Shown here piece by piece: positions 8,014-16,171 of a stretch of 64,000 nucleotides of DNA; within the stretch, counting starts at the first letter, position 1; every line of letters begins with the position of its first letter. Location: NCBI RefSeq assembly GCF_001542855.1, contig NZ_LNBY01000015.1:310001-374000 (forward strand), written 5' to 3'. This DNA comes from Erythrobacter sp. AP23. Lineage in GTDB: Bacteria; Pseudomonadota; Alphaproteobacteria; Sphingomonadales; Sphingomonadaceae. The position numbers were made by a program, and so were the translations under genes. The notes under the pieces are model-generated. The model was not told where the DNA came from, searched no databases, and saw only the letters and a program-made list of their open reading frames with translations.

Positions 8014-9000
8014 ATGGCTTCGCCCTTCGTACCCCATGCCACCCGCCTGCCGCGCTGGCTGCTTGCAGCAGTCGCGGCCATGGCGGTGAGCGCGATCCCG
8101 CTGGCCGCGGTGCTCGCGCAGGGTGGCGGGCCGTCGACGTTCACCGTGGCCGAAACGGGGCGCGGCTATGCCTCGCTGCAGGACGCCGTCGACGCGATCG
8201 GCGACCGCGAGGGCACGATCGTCATCGCGCCAGGAAACTGGAACGAATGTGCCGTCCAGCGCGACGGCGTGGTCCACTTTCGCGCCGCGCAGCCGGGGTC
8301 ATCGTTGCTCGGCGGGCGTGCGTGCGAGGGCAAGGCCGCGCTGGTCCTGCGCGGCCGTGGCGCCAGCGTCGACGGGCTCGTTTTCGCCGACCTTTCGGTC
8401 GAGGATGGCAATGGCGCGGGGATCCGGCTCGAACGCGGACCTCTGCGCGTGTCGCAAAGCTGGTTTCGCGACAGCCAGCAGGGGATCATGACCACCAATG
8501 GCGTGAACAGCGAACTGGTGGTCGACAAATCGACTTTCACGCGGCTCGGCACCTGCGAGAATTCGGCAGGCTGCGCGCATTCGATCTATGCCGGCGACTA
8601 TGGCAGCGTCACGGTCACCCGCAGCCGCTTCGAACAGGGCACGGGCGGGCACTACCTCAAGTCGCGCGCCGCGCATATCGTGGTCGAGGAGTGCAGCTTC
8701 GACGATGCCAACGGCCGCGGCACCAATTATCTGATCGACCTGCCCAATGGCGGCACCGGCGTGATCCGAGGCAACTGGATGGTGCAGGGGCGCGACAAGG
8801 AAAACTGGTCGGCGATGATCGCGATCGGCGCCGAAGGCGCGCGCTATACCTCGGACGGTTTGGTGATCGCCGACAACAATGCGCGTCTGGTGCCCGGCCT
8901 TTCGCGCAGCCCGGCTTTCGTGGCCGACTGGACCGGCGATGCGCTGGTGCTGGGCGAAAACGCTCTCGGCCCCGGCGTGCGCCAGGTCGAACGACGCTGA
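8014..9000 (+). CDS. right-handed parallel beta-helix repeat protein, exported
   Basis: 328 residues. A hydrophobic N-terminal stretch (about 14-35) ending in VLAQG looks like a signal peptide or anchor. The body has the periodic pattern of a right-handed beta helix (NosD/pectate-lyase-like carbohydrate-binding fold): short beta strands with regularly spaced Gly, Asn and Asp, including ASVDGLVF, GAGIRL, QQGIMT and GTNYLID. No catalytic set of a pectate lyase is evident. The likely location is the periplasm or cell surface and the ligand is unknown. A TTAACCAT half-site lies about 20 bases before the start. Confidence 0.75.
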   Translation: MASPFVPHATRLPRWLLAAVAAMAVSAIPLAAVLAQGGGPSTFTVAETGRGYASLQDAVDAIGDREGTIVIAPGNWNECAVQRDGVVHFRAAQPGSSLLGGRACEGKAALVLRGRGASVDGLVFADLSVEDGNGAGIRLERGPLRVSQSWFRDSQQGIMTTNGVNSELVVDKSTFTRLGTCENSAGCAHSIYAGDYGSVTVTRSRFEQGTGGHYLKSRAAHIVVEECSFDDANGRGTNYLIDLPNGGTGVIRGNWMVQGRDKENWSAMIAIGAEGARYTSDGLVIADNNARLVPGLSRSPAFVADWTGDALVLGENALGPGVRQVERR

Positions 9001-9046
9001 GGAAACCTGCCTCCTTTTCGCTCGTTGATCGGGAAAGGAGCAGACG

Positions 9047-9310
9047 ATGGCCGGTGGCTGGGCCCGCGACGGGGCCGTTCAGGAACAGATCGAGGATTCG
9101 GTAAGCGATGCCGTCAGCGCGGCACGTTCGCGCCTGCCGTCGGGCGCAAGCGCCCGCCATTGCGACGAATGCGGCGAAGCGATCCCGGCGAAGCGGCGCG
9201 AGGCGCTGCCGGGTGTGCGAACCTGCGTCGAATGCCAGACGGGCCGCGACGGCGCCGTTCGGCACTCCGACATCAATCGCCGCGGAAGCAAGGATAGCCA
9301 GTTGCGCTGA
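9047..9310 (+). CDS. DksA/TraR-type C4 zinc-finger protein
   Basis: 87 residues. The C-terminal half carries a four-cysteine finger, CDECGEAIPAKR ... CVECQ, as in the small phage-type DksA/TraR proteins (YbiI-like). The N-terminal part is short and lacks the long coiled coil of true DksA, so action at the RNA polymerase secondary channel is possible but not shown. The ribosome binding site AAGGAG precedes the ATG. It lies 46 bases after the beta-helix gene and just before psd. Confidence 0.85.
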   Translation: MAGGWARDGAVQEQIEDSVSDAVSAARSRLPSGASARHCDECGEAIPAKRREALPGVRTCVECQTGRDGAVRHSDINRRGSKDSQLR

Positions 9311-9338
9311 TGCGGTCAGTCCGACATCGCTCCCCGCC

Positions 9339-10199
9339 ATGACCTCGCCCTTCATCTGGTTGCAGCATGCCCTGCCCCACCATTCGGTCTCGCGCGCCGC
9401 AGGCAAACTCGCATCCAGCCGGGTGCCATGGCTCCGCGACCTGCTGATCCGCCGGTTCGTCGATGCCTATGATGTCGACATGGGCGAGGCCGCCCGCGGA
9501 CTGGGCGAATTCGACAGCTTCAACGACTTCTTCACCCGCGAATTGAAGCCGGGTGCCCGGCCGCTGGCGGATGCATCGCAATTCGTGCTCAGCCCGGCGG
9601 ACGGTGCGGTCAGCCAGATCGGCCGGATCGAGGGTGGGCGTATCTTCCAGGCCAAGGGGCGCCACTTTACGGCCGAACAATTGCTCGGCGGCGATGCCGC
9701 CTCCGCAGCGCGCTTCGAGGGTGGCCATTTCGCGACGATCTACCTAAGCCCGCGCGATTATCACCGGGTCCACATGCCTGCCTCGGGCGATCTCGAGAGC
9801 GCGACCTATGTACCAGGCGATCTGTTCAGCGTGAATCAGGTCACGGCGGAGAACGTCGATGGCCTGTTCGCGCGTAACGAGCGGCTGGCCTGTCTGTTCG
9901 CCGGCGAGGACGGCCGTTTCGCCAGCGTCATGGTCGGCGCGATGATCGTCGCGGGGATCGAGACCGTATGGTCCGGCCCGATTGAAACCCATTCGCCGAC
10001 CCTGGCACGCGAGGACTTCGCCAGCGGCACGCATCGCCTTGCCGTAGGCGCCGAAATGGGACGCTTCATCCTCGGCTCGACTGTCGTGTTGCTGTTCGAG
10101 CCCCGCATGGTCGAGTGGCTCGACGGGATCGTGGCCGGCGATACCGTCCGCATGGGACAGGCGCTCGGCCGGCGGCTTCAGCCGAAAGCGGGCGCGTAG
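9339..10199 (+). CDS. psd: phosphatidylserine decarboxylase proenzyme
   Basis: 286 residues, the usual length of the proteobacterial class. The self-cleavage motif LGST near the C-terminus (ILGSTVVLLFEP) makes the pyruvoyl prosthetic group; DYHRVHMP and SPADGAV are further family blocks. It converts phosphatidylserine to phosphatidylethanolamine at the inner membrane. The start MTSPFIWLQHALPHH was chosen because homology begins there; the frame is open further upstream across the zinc-finger gene. The 3' end overlaps the converging GNAT gene by 22 bases. Confidence 0.95.
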   Translation: MTSPFIWLQHALPHHSVSRAAGKLASSRVPWLRDLLIRRFVDAYDVDMGEAARGLGEFDSFNDFFTRELKPGARPLADASQFVLSPADGAVSQIGRIEGGRIFQAKGRHFTAEQLLGGDAASAARFEGGHFATIYLSPRDYHRVHMPASGDLESATYVPGDLFSVNQVTAENVDGLFARNERLACLFAGEDGRFASVMVGAMIVAGIETVWSGPIETHSPTLAREDFASGTHRLAVGAEMGRFILGSTVVLLFEPRMVEWLDGIVAGDTVRMGQALGRRLQPKAGA

Positions 10200-10678
10200 C
10201 TTACCGTTCCGCTCGGCGCATCGCCATCGATCACCAGCCGCTGGAAGTATTCGGCGGGCGGGCCGGGGAAGACGAGCTGCGGATCGTGTTCGAAGCCGAA
10301 GCGCTGATAATAGGCCGGATCGCCCAGCAGCACGATGCCCCGCGCGCCGCGCATCCGCATATCGGCGATAGCGCGTTGCATCAGCCGCAAGCCGACCCCC
10401 TGGCGTTGCAGCGACGGCAATACCGCGATCGGGCCGAGGCCGTACCAATCGGGCGAGCCATCGGATATCTGCACCGGTGAGACGGCAACATGGCCGACGA
10501 TCCGCTCGCCATCCTCTGCCACCAGCGAGAGCGTCAGATCACCGTCCGATCTAAGGCGGTCGATGATGCGCACTTCGCTGCCGTCGCTATGCGGCGAATC
10601 TGCGAAGGCCGCCTGCGTGACCACGCCGATCGCTGCATGGTCGCGCGGCTCCTCGGGGCGGATGGCGATGGCGGTCAC
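10178..10678 (-). CDS. GNAT family N-acetyltransferase
   Basis: 166 residues from a GTG start that overlaps the stop of ribA as GTGA. The acetyl-CoA binding motif A is visible as LPSLQRQGVGLRLM, followed by ARGIVLLGDPAYYQRFGF, a pattern of the YhbS-like group. Substrate unknown. The tight coupling to ribA is positional only; no riboflavin role is implied by the sequence. Its 3' end overlaps the end of psd on the other strand. Confidence 0.85.
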   Translation of the reverse strand: MTAIAIRPEEPRDHAAIGVVTQAAFADSPHSDGSEVRIIDRLRSDGDLTLSLVAEDGERIVGHVAVSPVQISDGSPDWYGLGPIAVLPSLQRQGVGLRLMQRAIADMRMRGARGIVLLGDPAYYQRFGFEHDPQLVFPGPPAEYFQRLVIDGDAPSGTVSYAPAFG

Positions 10679-11646
10679 AGCAAATGCCCCGACCGGTCGC
10701 GCTTGGTCGCGAGGTAACGGGTGTTGTGCGGGTTGTCGGGCAGCGCGTGCGGAACCCGCTCCGCGATGTGCACGCCCTGCGCGGAGAGTGCGTCGACCTT
10801 GGCCGGGTTGTTGGTCATCAAGCGGATCGCCTTGACCTCGAGCAGGTCGAGCATTCGGGCCGCGGTGGGGAAATCGCGCGCCTCGTCGGGCAGGCCAAGC
10901 CGCGTGTTGGCATCGACCGTATCGAAGCCCTGATCCTGCAGGCGATAGGCGCGCAGCTTGTTGACGAGGCCGATCCCGCGCCCTTCCTGCCGCATATAGA
11001 GCAGCACGCCCCATCCGCCCTTCTCCGCCTCGCTCGCCATCGCATGCAGCGCAGCGTCGAGCTGAGGCCCGCAATCGCATTTGAGGCTGCCGAGGATGTC
11101 GCCGGTCAGGCATTCGGAATGCAGCCGCACCAGCGGCGCGCGGTCGGCGGTCTGCTCGCCGATGATCAGTGCGACATGCTCGCGCGTATCGTCGGGGCTG
11201 CGGAAGGCGACGATCCGCGCATCCTCCGCCGCCGCCACGGGCAGCCGCGCGCGTGAGGCGATCTGCAGGCGCGTGGCGTCGGCAAAGGCGGCGACGTCGG
11301 TCGCGCTGAGCGGGACGACCTCAGCCGCTCCTTGCGGGTCGACGAGAAATGCGGGCAGCACGCCGGCCATGCGCGCCAGTTCGAGCGCGGCACGCGCCTG
11401 GTCCTCCCAGTCGAGATGCAATGCCTTGAACGGCCCCTTGAGCGGGTTCGCCATGTCGAGCGCAGGGTCTGCCACGGCGAGAGCGGCAGACAGGTCGAAG
11501 GGGTCGGCGGCACGCATCAGCACCGGCTGGCGCGGCGCTGCGGCCTCGATCTGGTTGATGAGCTTGAGTGTTGCCGCTCGCGTGGCGGAAATGAGCATCG
11601 CCTCGCCCGAAACATCGCCGAACGCCGTTTCGACCGGTTGCAGCAC
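10675..11646 (-). CDS. ribA: GTP cyclohydrolase II (riboflavin synthesis)
   Basis: 323 residues from the GTG at 11646. The zinc site (HSECLTGDILGSLKCDCG) and GTP-binding RQEGRGIGLVNK identify cyclohydrolase II; the preceding 130 residues are a family-typical N-terminal extension rather than an intact RibB. The enzyme opens GTP to the first riboflavin intermediate. The start is uncertain: the frame continues upstream with plausible protein (RAAQAVDALRHGWPLAI) as far as a CTG at 11733 that overlaps the xth stop codon, but no ATG, GTG or TTG is available there. The true start may be that CTG. Confidence 0.93.
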   Translation of the reverse strand: MLQPVETAFGDVSGEAMLISATRAATLKLINQIEAAAPRQPVLMRAADPFDLSAALAVADPALDMANPLKGPFKALHLDWEDQARAALELARMAGVLPAFLVDPQGAAEVVPLSATDVAAFADATRLQIASRARLPVAAAEDARIVAFRSPDDTREHVALIIGEQTADRAPLVRLHSECLTGDILGSLKCDCGPQLDAALHAMASEAEKGGWGVLLYMRQEGRGIGLVNKLRAYRLQDQGFDTVDANTRLGLPDEARDFPTAARMLDLLEVKAIRLMTNNPAKVDALSAQGVHIAERVPHALPDNPHNTRYLATKRDRSGHLL

Positions 11647-11729
11647 GGGCGCGCCTTCGATGGCGAGCGGCCAGCCGTGGCGCAGCGCATCGACCGCTTG
11701 CGCGGCGCGGCGGGAAGGTGACGCTGCGC

Positions 11730-12521
11730 TCAGAGGGTGAACTCCGTTACCAGGGGCACATGGTCCGACGGCTTTTCCCAGTCGCGTGCATATTCATGGA
11801 CCGAATGGCGCTGCGCCTGCTTCGCCAGTTCGGGGCTCGCCCACATATGGTCGAGCCGGCGCCCGCGATCGTTGGCTTTCCAATCCTTCGCGCGATAGCT
11901 CCACCAGCTATAATAGCGCTCGGGTGCCTTGATGTGCTCGCGCCCGATATCGGCCCAGCCATGCGCATCCATGAAGCGCTGGAGGCTCTCGACCTCGATT
12001 GGCGTGTGGCTGACGACCTTGAGGAGCTGCTTGTGGCTCCACACATCGCTTTCGAGCGGGGCGATGTTGAAATCGCCGACGATCAGCGTGGGGCGATCGA
12101 TCGCATCGGCCCAGCGGGTCATGCGCTCGAGGAAGTCGAGCTTCTGGCCGAACTTGGGATTGACCTCGCGGTCCGGCTCGTCGCCGCCGGCGGGGACATA
12201 GACGTTCTCGACGATCATCCCCTCGTGATCGGTCAGCTCGACGCCGACATGGCGCGCCTCGCCATTGTCCTGCCAGTCATGGCGCGAGAATTCCCTGAGC
12301 GGTGTTTTCGCGACCGTCGCGACGCCGTGATAGCCCTTCTGCCCGTGGACCGCGAAATGCTCGTAGCCGAGTTCGCGGAACGCCTCGTAGGGGAACTGGT
12401 GTTCCTGGCACTTGATTTCCTGCAGGCACAGAACGTCGGGCGACTGCTCCTTGATGAAACGTTCGACGATCGGCATGCGCAGGCGGACGGAATTGATGTT
12501 CCAGGTAGCGATAGAAACCAT
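11730..12521 (-). CDS. xth: exodeoxyribonuclease III (AP endonuclease)
   Basis: 263 residues. Exonuclease-endonuclease-phosphatase fold with NINSVR at the N-terminus, the metal-binding glutamate in LQEIKC, VGDFNIAP (Asp/Asn), and the C-terminal SDHVPLV with the catalytic histidine. It nicks DNA at abasic sites and has 3'-5' exonuclease activity in base-excision repair. It is followed by ribA with no gap. The upstream region is shared divergently with the alkaline phosphatase gene and contains palindromic element B. Confidence 0.95.
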   Translation of the reverse strand: MVSIATWNINSVRLRMPIVERFIKEQSPDVLCLQEIKCQEHQFPYEAFRELGYEHFAVHGQKGYHGVATVAKTPLREFSRHDWQDNGEARHVGVELTDHEGMIVENVYVPAGGDEPDREVNPKFGQKLDFLERMTRWADAIDRPTLIVGDFNIAPLESDVWSHKQLLKVVSHTPIEVESLQRFMDAHGWADIGREHIKAPERYYSWWSYRAKDWKANDRGRRLDHMWASPELAKQAQRHSVHEYARDWEKPSDHVPLVTEFTL

Positions 12522-12581
12522 GAGGGCGGGTTAGGCGAGCCCTTCGACTGTCGCAAGCGTCGGGGATCGGTCATGCAGGAG

Positions 12582-12743
12582 TCTTTGCTTGGTGCGCCTT
12601 CGCATCCGTCGATGGCTTGCGGCTGTTCCGTCCCGCTCCCCCGCCCGGCCACCCACGACACGACACTGGTTGGGTGGCCGGGCGAGGGAGTGGGACAAAG
12701 CAGCCAAGGGAAGCGCGGATGCGCCTCACGCACGCAACAAAGA
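12582..12743. repeat. palindromic intergenic element, copy B
   Basis: About 162 bases. Inverted arms around CCCGGCCACCCA and its complement surround a loop at about 12650-12670. The ends are imperfect inverted repeats of each other: TCTTTGCTTGGTGCGCC on the left, and TTCTTTGTTGCGTGCG when the right end is read on the other strand. Blocks CTTGCGGCTG and CCAAGGGAAGCGCG flank the core. It fills most of the divergent gap between xth and the alkaline phosphatase gene. Confidence 0.85.
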
Positions 12744-12809
12744 ACCGTCGCGCTTTCGTCATGCCGAGCGGTGATATAGGGCGCGCGTTCAGATCCAGGG
12801 AGTTTCCAG

Positions 12810-14210
12810 ATGACCATTCGTTCGCTTTGCCTTGCCACCGCCGCTGCGCTCGCGCTCGGAGGGTGCACCGCCACCGTCGCGCAGGAGTCGCCGCAGGCCG
12901 CGGCCGCTGCGGTCCCGGAGGAAAAGCGGGCCAAAAACGTCATCCTCTTCGTCGGCGATGGCATGGGCATCTCCACCGTCACCGCAGCCCGCATCTACGC
13001 CGGCCAGAAGCTTGGCCAGACCGGCGAGGAATACGTCCTGCCGTTCGAGACATTCGGCAATGTCGCCCTGGTGAAGACCTATAATACCGATGCGCAGGTC
13101 CCCGATAGCGCGGGGACGGCCAGCGCGATGCATACCGGGGTGAAGACCAAGATCGGCGTTCTCGGCTACGGCCCCGATATCGCGCGCGGCGATTGCAGGT
13201 CGGGCAGGGGTAAGGAACTCGCGCTGCTCGGCGAGGAAGTCACCGCACGCGGCCTCGCGCTCGGCATCGTCAGCACCGCGCGGCTCACGCATGCGACGCC
13301 CGCCTCGGTCTATGCGCGCAGCGTCAGCCGCGACTGGGAAGCCGATGCCTGGATCCCCGAAGACCAGCGCGGTCTCGGCTGCACCGACATTGCCAGCCAG
13401 CTGATCGCTGCGCCCTTCGACGTCGCGCTCGGCGGCGGCAGCGTCGCCTTCTACGGGGAGGCGCAGGACGGGCGACGGATCGAGGCGGATGCCGATCTGC
13501 CCGCCGCATGGGTGGCCGCAACCAGCGGAAGTTTCGTGACCACGACTGCCGACATGCGGGCTGCGCCCGCCGATAAGCCATTGTTCGGCCTCTTCTCGCG
13601 CAGCCACATGACCTATATGGTCGACCGCGAAGCCGACAGCAGCGAGCCGACGCTGACCGACATGACCGCTGCGGCGATTTCGCGCCTCAGTGCCGATCCG
13701 CAGGGCTATTACCTCATGGTCGAAAGCGGGCGCATCGATCACGGCCATCACGAAGGCCGCGCGGGCTATGCACTAGAGGAAACGGTGGAATTCGCCCGAG
13801 CGATCCAGTGGGCGATCGACAATACCGATCCCGAAGAGACGCTCATCATGGTGACTGCAGACCATAGCCACGTCTTCACGATCGCCGGCTATCCCAAGCG
13901 CGGCAATCCCATCCTCGGGCTCGTCACCAACCCGCGCGACGATGGGCCGTCGCTGGCCGAGGACGGCAAGCCCTACACCACGCTCGGCTATGCCAACGGC
14001 ATGGGCGCGTTTTCGGGCGAACGTCCGATGCCCGAAACCGGGGTGCGGGCGCGCCAGCAGGCGACAGTTCCCCTCTATTCGGAAACGCACGCGGGCGAGG
14101 ATGTGGCGCTCTATGCGACCGGCCCGGGCGCGGAAAACGTGCGCGGCGTGATGGAGCAGAACCTGATCTACGACGTGATCCGCAAGGCTTTCGGCTGGGA
14201 AGGAAAGTAA
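12810..14210 (+). CDS. alkaline phosphatase, lipoprotein form
   Basis: 466 residues. The N-terminus ends in the lipobox LGGC (residues about 16-19), so the enzyme should be lipid-anchored in the periplasm. Metal and nucleophile motifs of the PhoA family are present: FVGDGMG, PDSAGTASAM with the nucleophilic serine, ESGRIDHGHHEG, and TADHSHVF. It hydrolyses phosphomonoesters. The gene stands alone between two inverted copies of a palindromic element (B before it, C beginning 7 bases after its stop). No pho-box could be recognised, since most of its upstream region is the repeat. Confidence 0.92.
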   Translation: MTIRSLCLATAAALALGGCTATVAQESPQAAAAAVPEEKRAKNVILFVGDGMGISTVTAARIYAGQKLGQTGEEYVLPFETFGNVALVKTYNTDAQVPDSAGTASAMHTGVKTKIGVLGYGPDIARGDCRSGRGKELALLGEEVTARGLALGIVSTARLTHATPASVYARSVSRDWEADAWIPEDQRGLGCTDIASQLIAAPFDVALGGGSVAFYGEAQDGRRIEADADLPAAWVAATSGSFVTTTADMRAAPADKPLFGLFSRSHMTYMVDREADSSEPTLTDMTAAAISRLSADPQGYYLMVESGRIDHGHHEGRAGYALEETVEFARAIQWAIDNTDPEETLIMVTADHSHVFTIAGYPKRGNPILGLVTNPRDDGPSLAEDGKPYTTLGYANGMGAFSGERPMPETGVRARQQATVPLYSETHAGEDVALYATGPGAENVRGVMEQNLIYDVIRKAFGWEGK

Positions 14211-14216
14211 GCGGAA

Positions 14217-14379
14217 TCTTTGTTGCGTGCGGGAAGCGCGTCCGCGCTTCCCTTGGCTGTTCCATCCCGCTCCCCCACCCGGCCACCCACGGCACGGTAT
14301 CCTATGGGTGGCCGGGTGGGTGAGTAAGCCGGAACAGCCGCAAGCCTTCGACGGATGTCGAAGGCGCACCCAAGCAAGA
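14217..14379. repeat. palindromic intergenic element, copy C (inverted)
   Basis: About 163 bases. It carries the same core arms (CACCCGGCCACCCA and complement) with a loop nearly identical to copy A, but the whole element is reversed relative to A and B: it starts with TCTTTGTTGCGTGCG and ends with GCGCACCCAAGCAAGA. It begins 7 bases after the alkaline phosphatase stop, so it can also form the 3' hairpin of that transcript. Confidence 0.85.
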
Positions 14380-14383
14380 ACAC

Positions 14384-14421
14384 AAAAAACCCCCGCGCCG
14401 GGGGCATTGGCGCGGGGGTTT
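14384..14421 (-). terminator. rho-independent terminator
   Basis: A 13-base-pair GC-rich stem (14387-14399 with 14409-14421) around a 9-base loop is followed, on the minus strand, by a run of six T (A tract at 14384-14389). It ends leftward transcripts from lolA or from the candidate small RNA promoter at 14513-14541. On the plus strand the T run is only three long, so it is weaker in that direction. Confidence 0.85.
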
Positions 14422-14506
14422 CCTGTGAGCGTTCGTCACGCTTGGAACGAGAAGAACCAGATCGAGGGGATCAACAGGGGGGAAATCCGCCTCGCGTCGT
14501 CTCGTG
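14384..14506 (-). ncRNA. candidate intergenic small RNA
   Basis: A promoter-like pair (14513-14541, minus strand) and the strong terminator at 14384-14421 delimit a transcript of about 120 bases with no convincing reading frame. It contains a C-rich stretch (TTTCCCCCCTG) that could pair with purine-rich ribosome binding sites, and a small hairpin AGCGT/ACGCT before the terminator. It lies 3' of lolA. No Rfam family is recognised by eye, so this is a prediction from signals only. Confidence 0.45.
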
Positions 14507-14512
14507 ATATGT

Positions 14513-14541
14513 AGATTATGTCTCGCCCGATTGCTGTTCAA
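14513..14541 (-). promoter_or_regulatory. predicted sigma-70-type promoter
   Basis: On the minus strand TTGAAC (14541-14536) and TAATCT (14518-14513) are separated by 17 bases, a good vegetative promoter geometry. It points into the intergenic stretch between lolA and the terminator at 14384-14421, not at any gene. A perfect 14-base palindrome, GCGGGATATCCCGC, lies just upstream (14555-14568). Confidence 0.5.
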
Positions 14542-14595
14542 TGAACGGTGGCAAGCGGGATATCCCGCAGATCGCACCGCTCACCGCCAAAACGT

Positions 14596-15258
14596 TTACC
14601 CCGGGCGGCGGGACGAACGGCGCGGATCGCGAAATGTGAACGCGCTATCGGCCACGGCGACACCGTAACGCTGGTTCGAGAGCCTAACGGTAGTGCGATG
14701 GTTCTGCGAATCGAGCGCGACCCAGTGGGTCAGGCGCAGACCGCCGGGGGCCGATGCGTCGCGTGCGAAGATCAGCGTGATCACCCCGAATTCGGGACGC
14801 TTGGTATCGCGCACCTCGACGCTGACTACGTCGGGGTGGTTGGTGGGGACCAGTTTGCCGTATCGCTTCACGTCGCGGCTGGGATCGAGCAGCGCGCCCA
14901 ATGGCGAATTCTTGATCGGCCAGCGCTGGACCTGGTTCACTTCGTAGTCGACCATATACATCGAACTGCCGTTCGAGACGACGAGCATGGGCACGCCCTT
15001 CTCGTACTGGAAACGGATCTTGCCGGGGCGTTTCAGCGTCATCACCCCGCGCACGCTTTGCCCGCTGCGATCGGTCTGGACGAAATCCGCCTTCATGGTC
15101 GAAATGCCGCGCAAAGCGGCGACCGCGCGATCGAGGTCGCCCTCGGCAGCGACAACCGGGGCCGGGGCCAGCACGGCGGAAACGGGAAGCGCCGCGGCCA
15201 GCGAAAGAGCCAGCGCGGCGCGAATCGGTTTGTTCGATTTCGAAGACAAGATGCTCAT
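14596..15258 (-). CDS. LolA-like outer-membrane lipoprotein carrier protein
   Basis: 220 residues from MSILSSKSN, which has AGGAGC directly upstream. An Arg/Lys N-terminus followed by a long Ala/Leu/Val segment ending in VVAAEG is a signal peptide. The mature part shows the LolA pattern: MKADFVQTDRSG, GVMTLKRPGKIRFQY, and NGSSMYMVDYE. LolA-fold proteins carry lipoproteins across the periplasm to the outer membrane. The neighbours do not help. It may end at the terminator at 14384-14421. Confidence 0.85.
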   Translation of the reverse strand: MSILSSKSNKPIRAALALSLAAALPVSAVLAPAPVVAAEGDLDRAVAALRGISTMKADFVQTDRSGQSVRGVMTLKRPGKIRFQYEKGVPMLVVSNGSSMYMVDYEVNQVQRWPIKNSPLGALLDPSRDVKRYGKLVPTNHPDVVSVEVRDTKRPEFGVITLIFARDASAPGGLRLTHWVALDSQNHRTTVRLSNQRYGVAVADSAFTFRDPRRSSRRPG

Positions 15259-15333
15259 GCTCCTGCGATTAGGACTGGAGCATTGAACCATCACTGAACC
15301 CGGCTCGTTCCCGCGGTTCAGCTTGGCAGAGCA

Positions 15334-15501
15334 TTACTTGATCTTGGCTTCCTTGAACTCGACGTGCTTGCGCACGACGGGATCGTATTTGCGGAAGGTG
15401 AACTTTTCCGTGTGGTTACGCGGATTCTTCTTGGTCACGTAATAGAAGCCCGTGTCGGCGGTCGAGACGAGCTTGATCTTGACGGTTGCGGGCTTCGCCA
15501 T
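15334..15501 (-). CDS. rpmG: 50S ribosomal protein L33
   Basis: 55 residues: it begins [19 protein letters not shown] and ends VEFKEAKIK. Blocks YYVTKKNPR and [10 protein letters not shown] are typical of the cysteine-free (zinc-independent) L33 form, since no CxxC pairs are present. AGGAA precedes the ATG. It is part of the large ribosomal subunit and stands alone between lolA and the arfB group. Confidence 0.95.
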   Translation of the reverse strand: MAKPATVKIKLVSTADTGFYYVTKKNPRNHTEKFTFRKYDPVVRKHVEFKEAKIK

Positions 15502-15582
15502 GGCGTGTTCCTAAAGATCTTTCTGAATGGCCCTCGGGCCGAAATAATAAGGGCGGCGTGTTCCTTGCGCTTGGTCAGACCG

Positions 15583-15659
15583 GTTCCGCCCCACTCCCCC
15601 TCCCGGCCACCCATCAGCATACCCTAGTGGGTGGCCGGGAGGGGGAGTGGGCTGGTGCC
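15583..15659. repeat. palindromic intergenic element, copy D (core only)
   Basis: The same GC-rich core as copies A-C (CTCCCGGCCACCCA and complement) forms arms of about 30 bases around a short loop. The outer flanks found in A, B and C are missing or unrecognisable here. It lies between rpmG and arfB. A short palindrome (TCGTTTC CCA GAAACGA) follows at about 15664-15681. Confidence 0.8.
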
Positions 15660-15766
15660 GAAATCGTTTCCCAGAAACGAAAAGAACGGCTGCACCGCCG
15701 TCCGGCGCGCCCTTTGTGTGATTCACGGGGAAAAGTCAAGCATTGCGGAGTGGGCAGGTATCTCGA

Positions 15767-16171
15767 CTACCAGTCGACCTTGCCGCGCTTCGCCTTCACC
15801 TCGCCCCGTGCTTTCTTCGCCTTCAGCCGCTTGACCTTGCCGACGCGATTGACGCGGCTCTTCTTGCGCTTCTTCGGCGGGGTGAGCGCTTCGCCCAGCA
15901 GCGCGACGAGCCGTTCGCGTGCGGCCTCGCGATTCTGGTCCTGTGTGCGGTATTCGTTCGCGGTCAGCACGATTTCGCCGCCCTTGGTCAGCTTGCTGCC
16001 CGCGATCTCCTTGAGCCGCTCGAACGCTTCCGGCGGCATGCCCAGCTGGAATAGGTCGACGCGCAACTGGACCGCGGTGGCGACCTTGTTGACGTTCTGC
16101 CCGCCGGGGCCCGAGGAAGCGATGAACTTCTCCTCGGCGATTTCGAGCGCCTTTTCGGCAATGCGTCCCAT
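15767..16171 (-). CDS. arfB: ribosome-rescue peptidyl-tRNA hydrolase ArfB
   Basis: 134 residues. The GGQ motif (SSGPGGQNVNK, residues about 19-29) is that of class I release factors, and the C-terminal tail is very rich in Lys and Arg (KKRKK, KVKRLKAKKARGEVKAKR), as in YaeJ/ArfB, where the tail enters the empty mRNA channel. It releases peptides from stalled ribosomes independently of a stop codon. The ATG follows directly on the stop of the pseudouridine synthase gene, so the two are translated together. Confidence 0.93.
   Translation of the reverse strand: MGRIAEKALEIAEEKFIASSGPGGQNVNKVATAVQLRVDLFQLGMPPEAFERLKEIAGSKLTKGGEIVLTANEYRTQDQNREAARERLVALLGEALTPPKKRKKSRVNRVGKVKRLKAKKARGEVKAKRGKVDW

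Noticed and set aside
12582-14379. Complete insertion sequence or transposon around the alkaline phosphatase gene
   Set aside because: No transposase is encoded; the bracketing elements are non-coding palindromes, so only a repeat call is supported.
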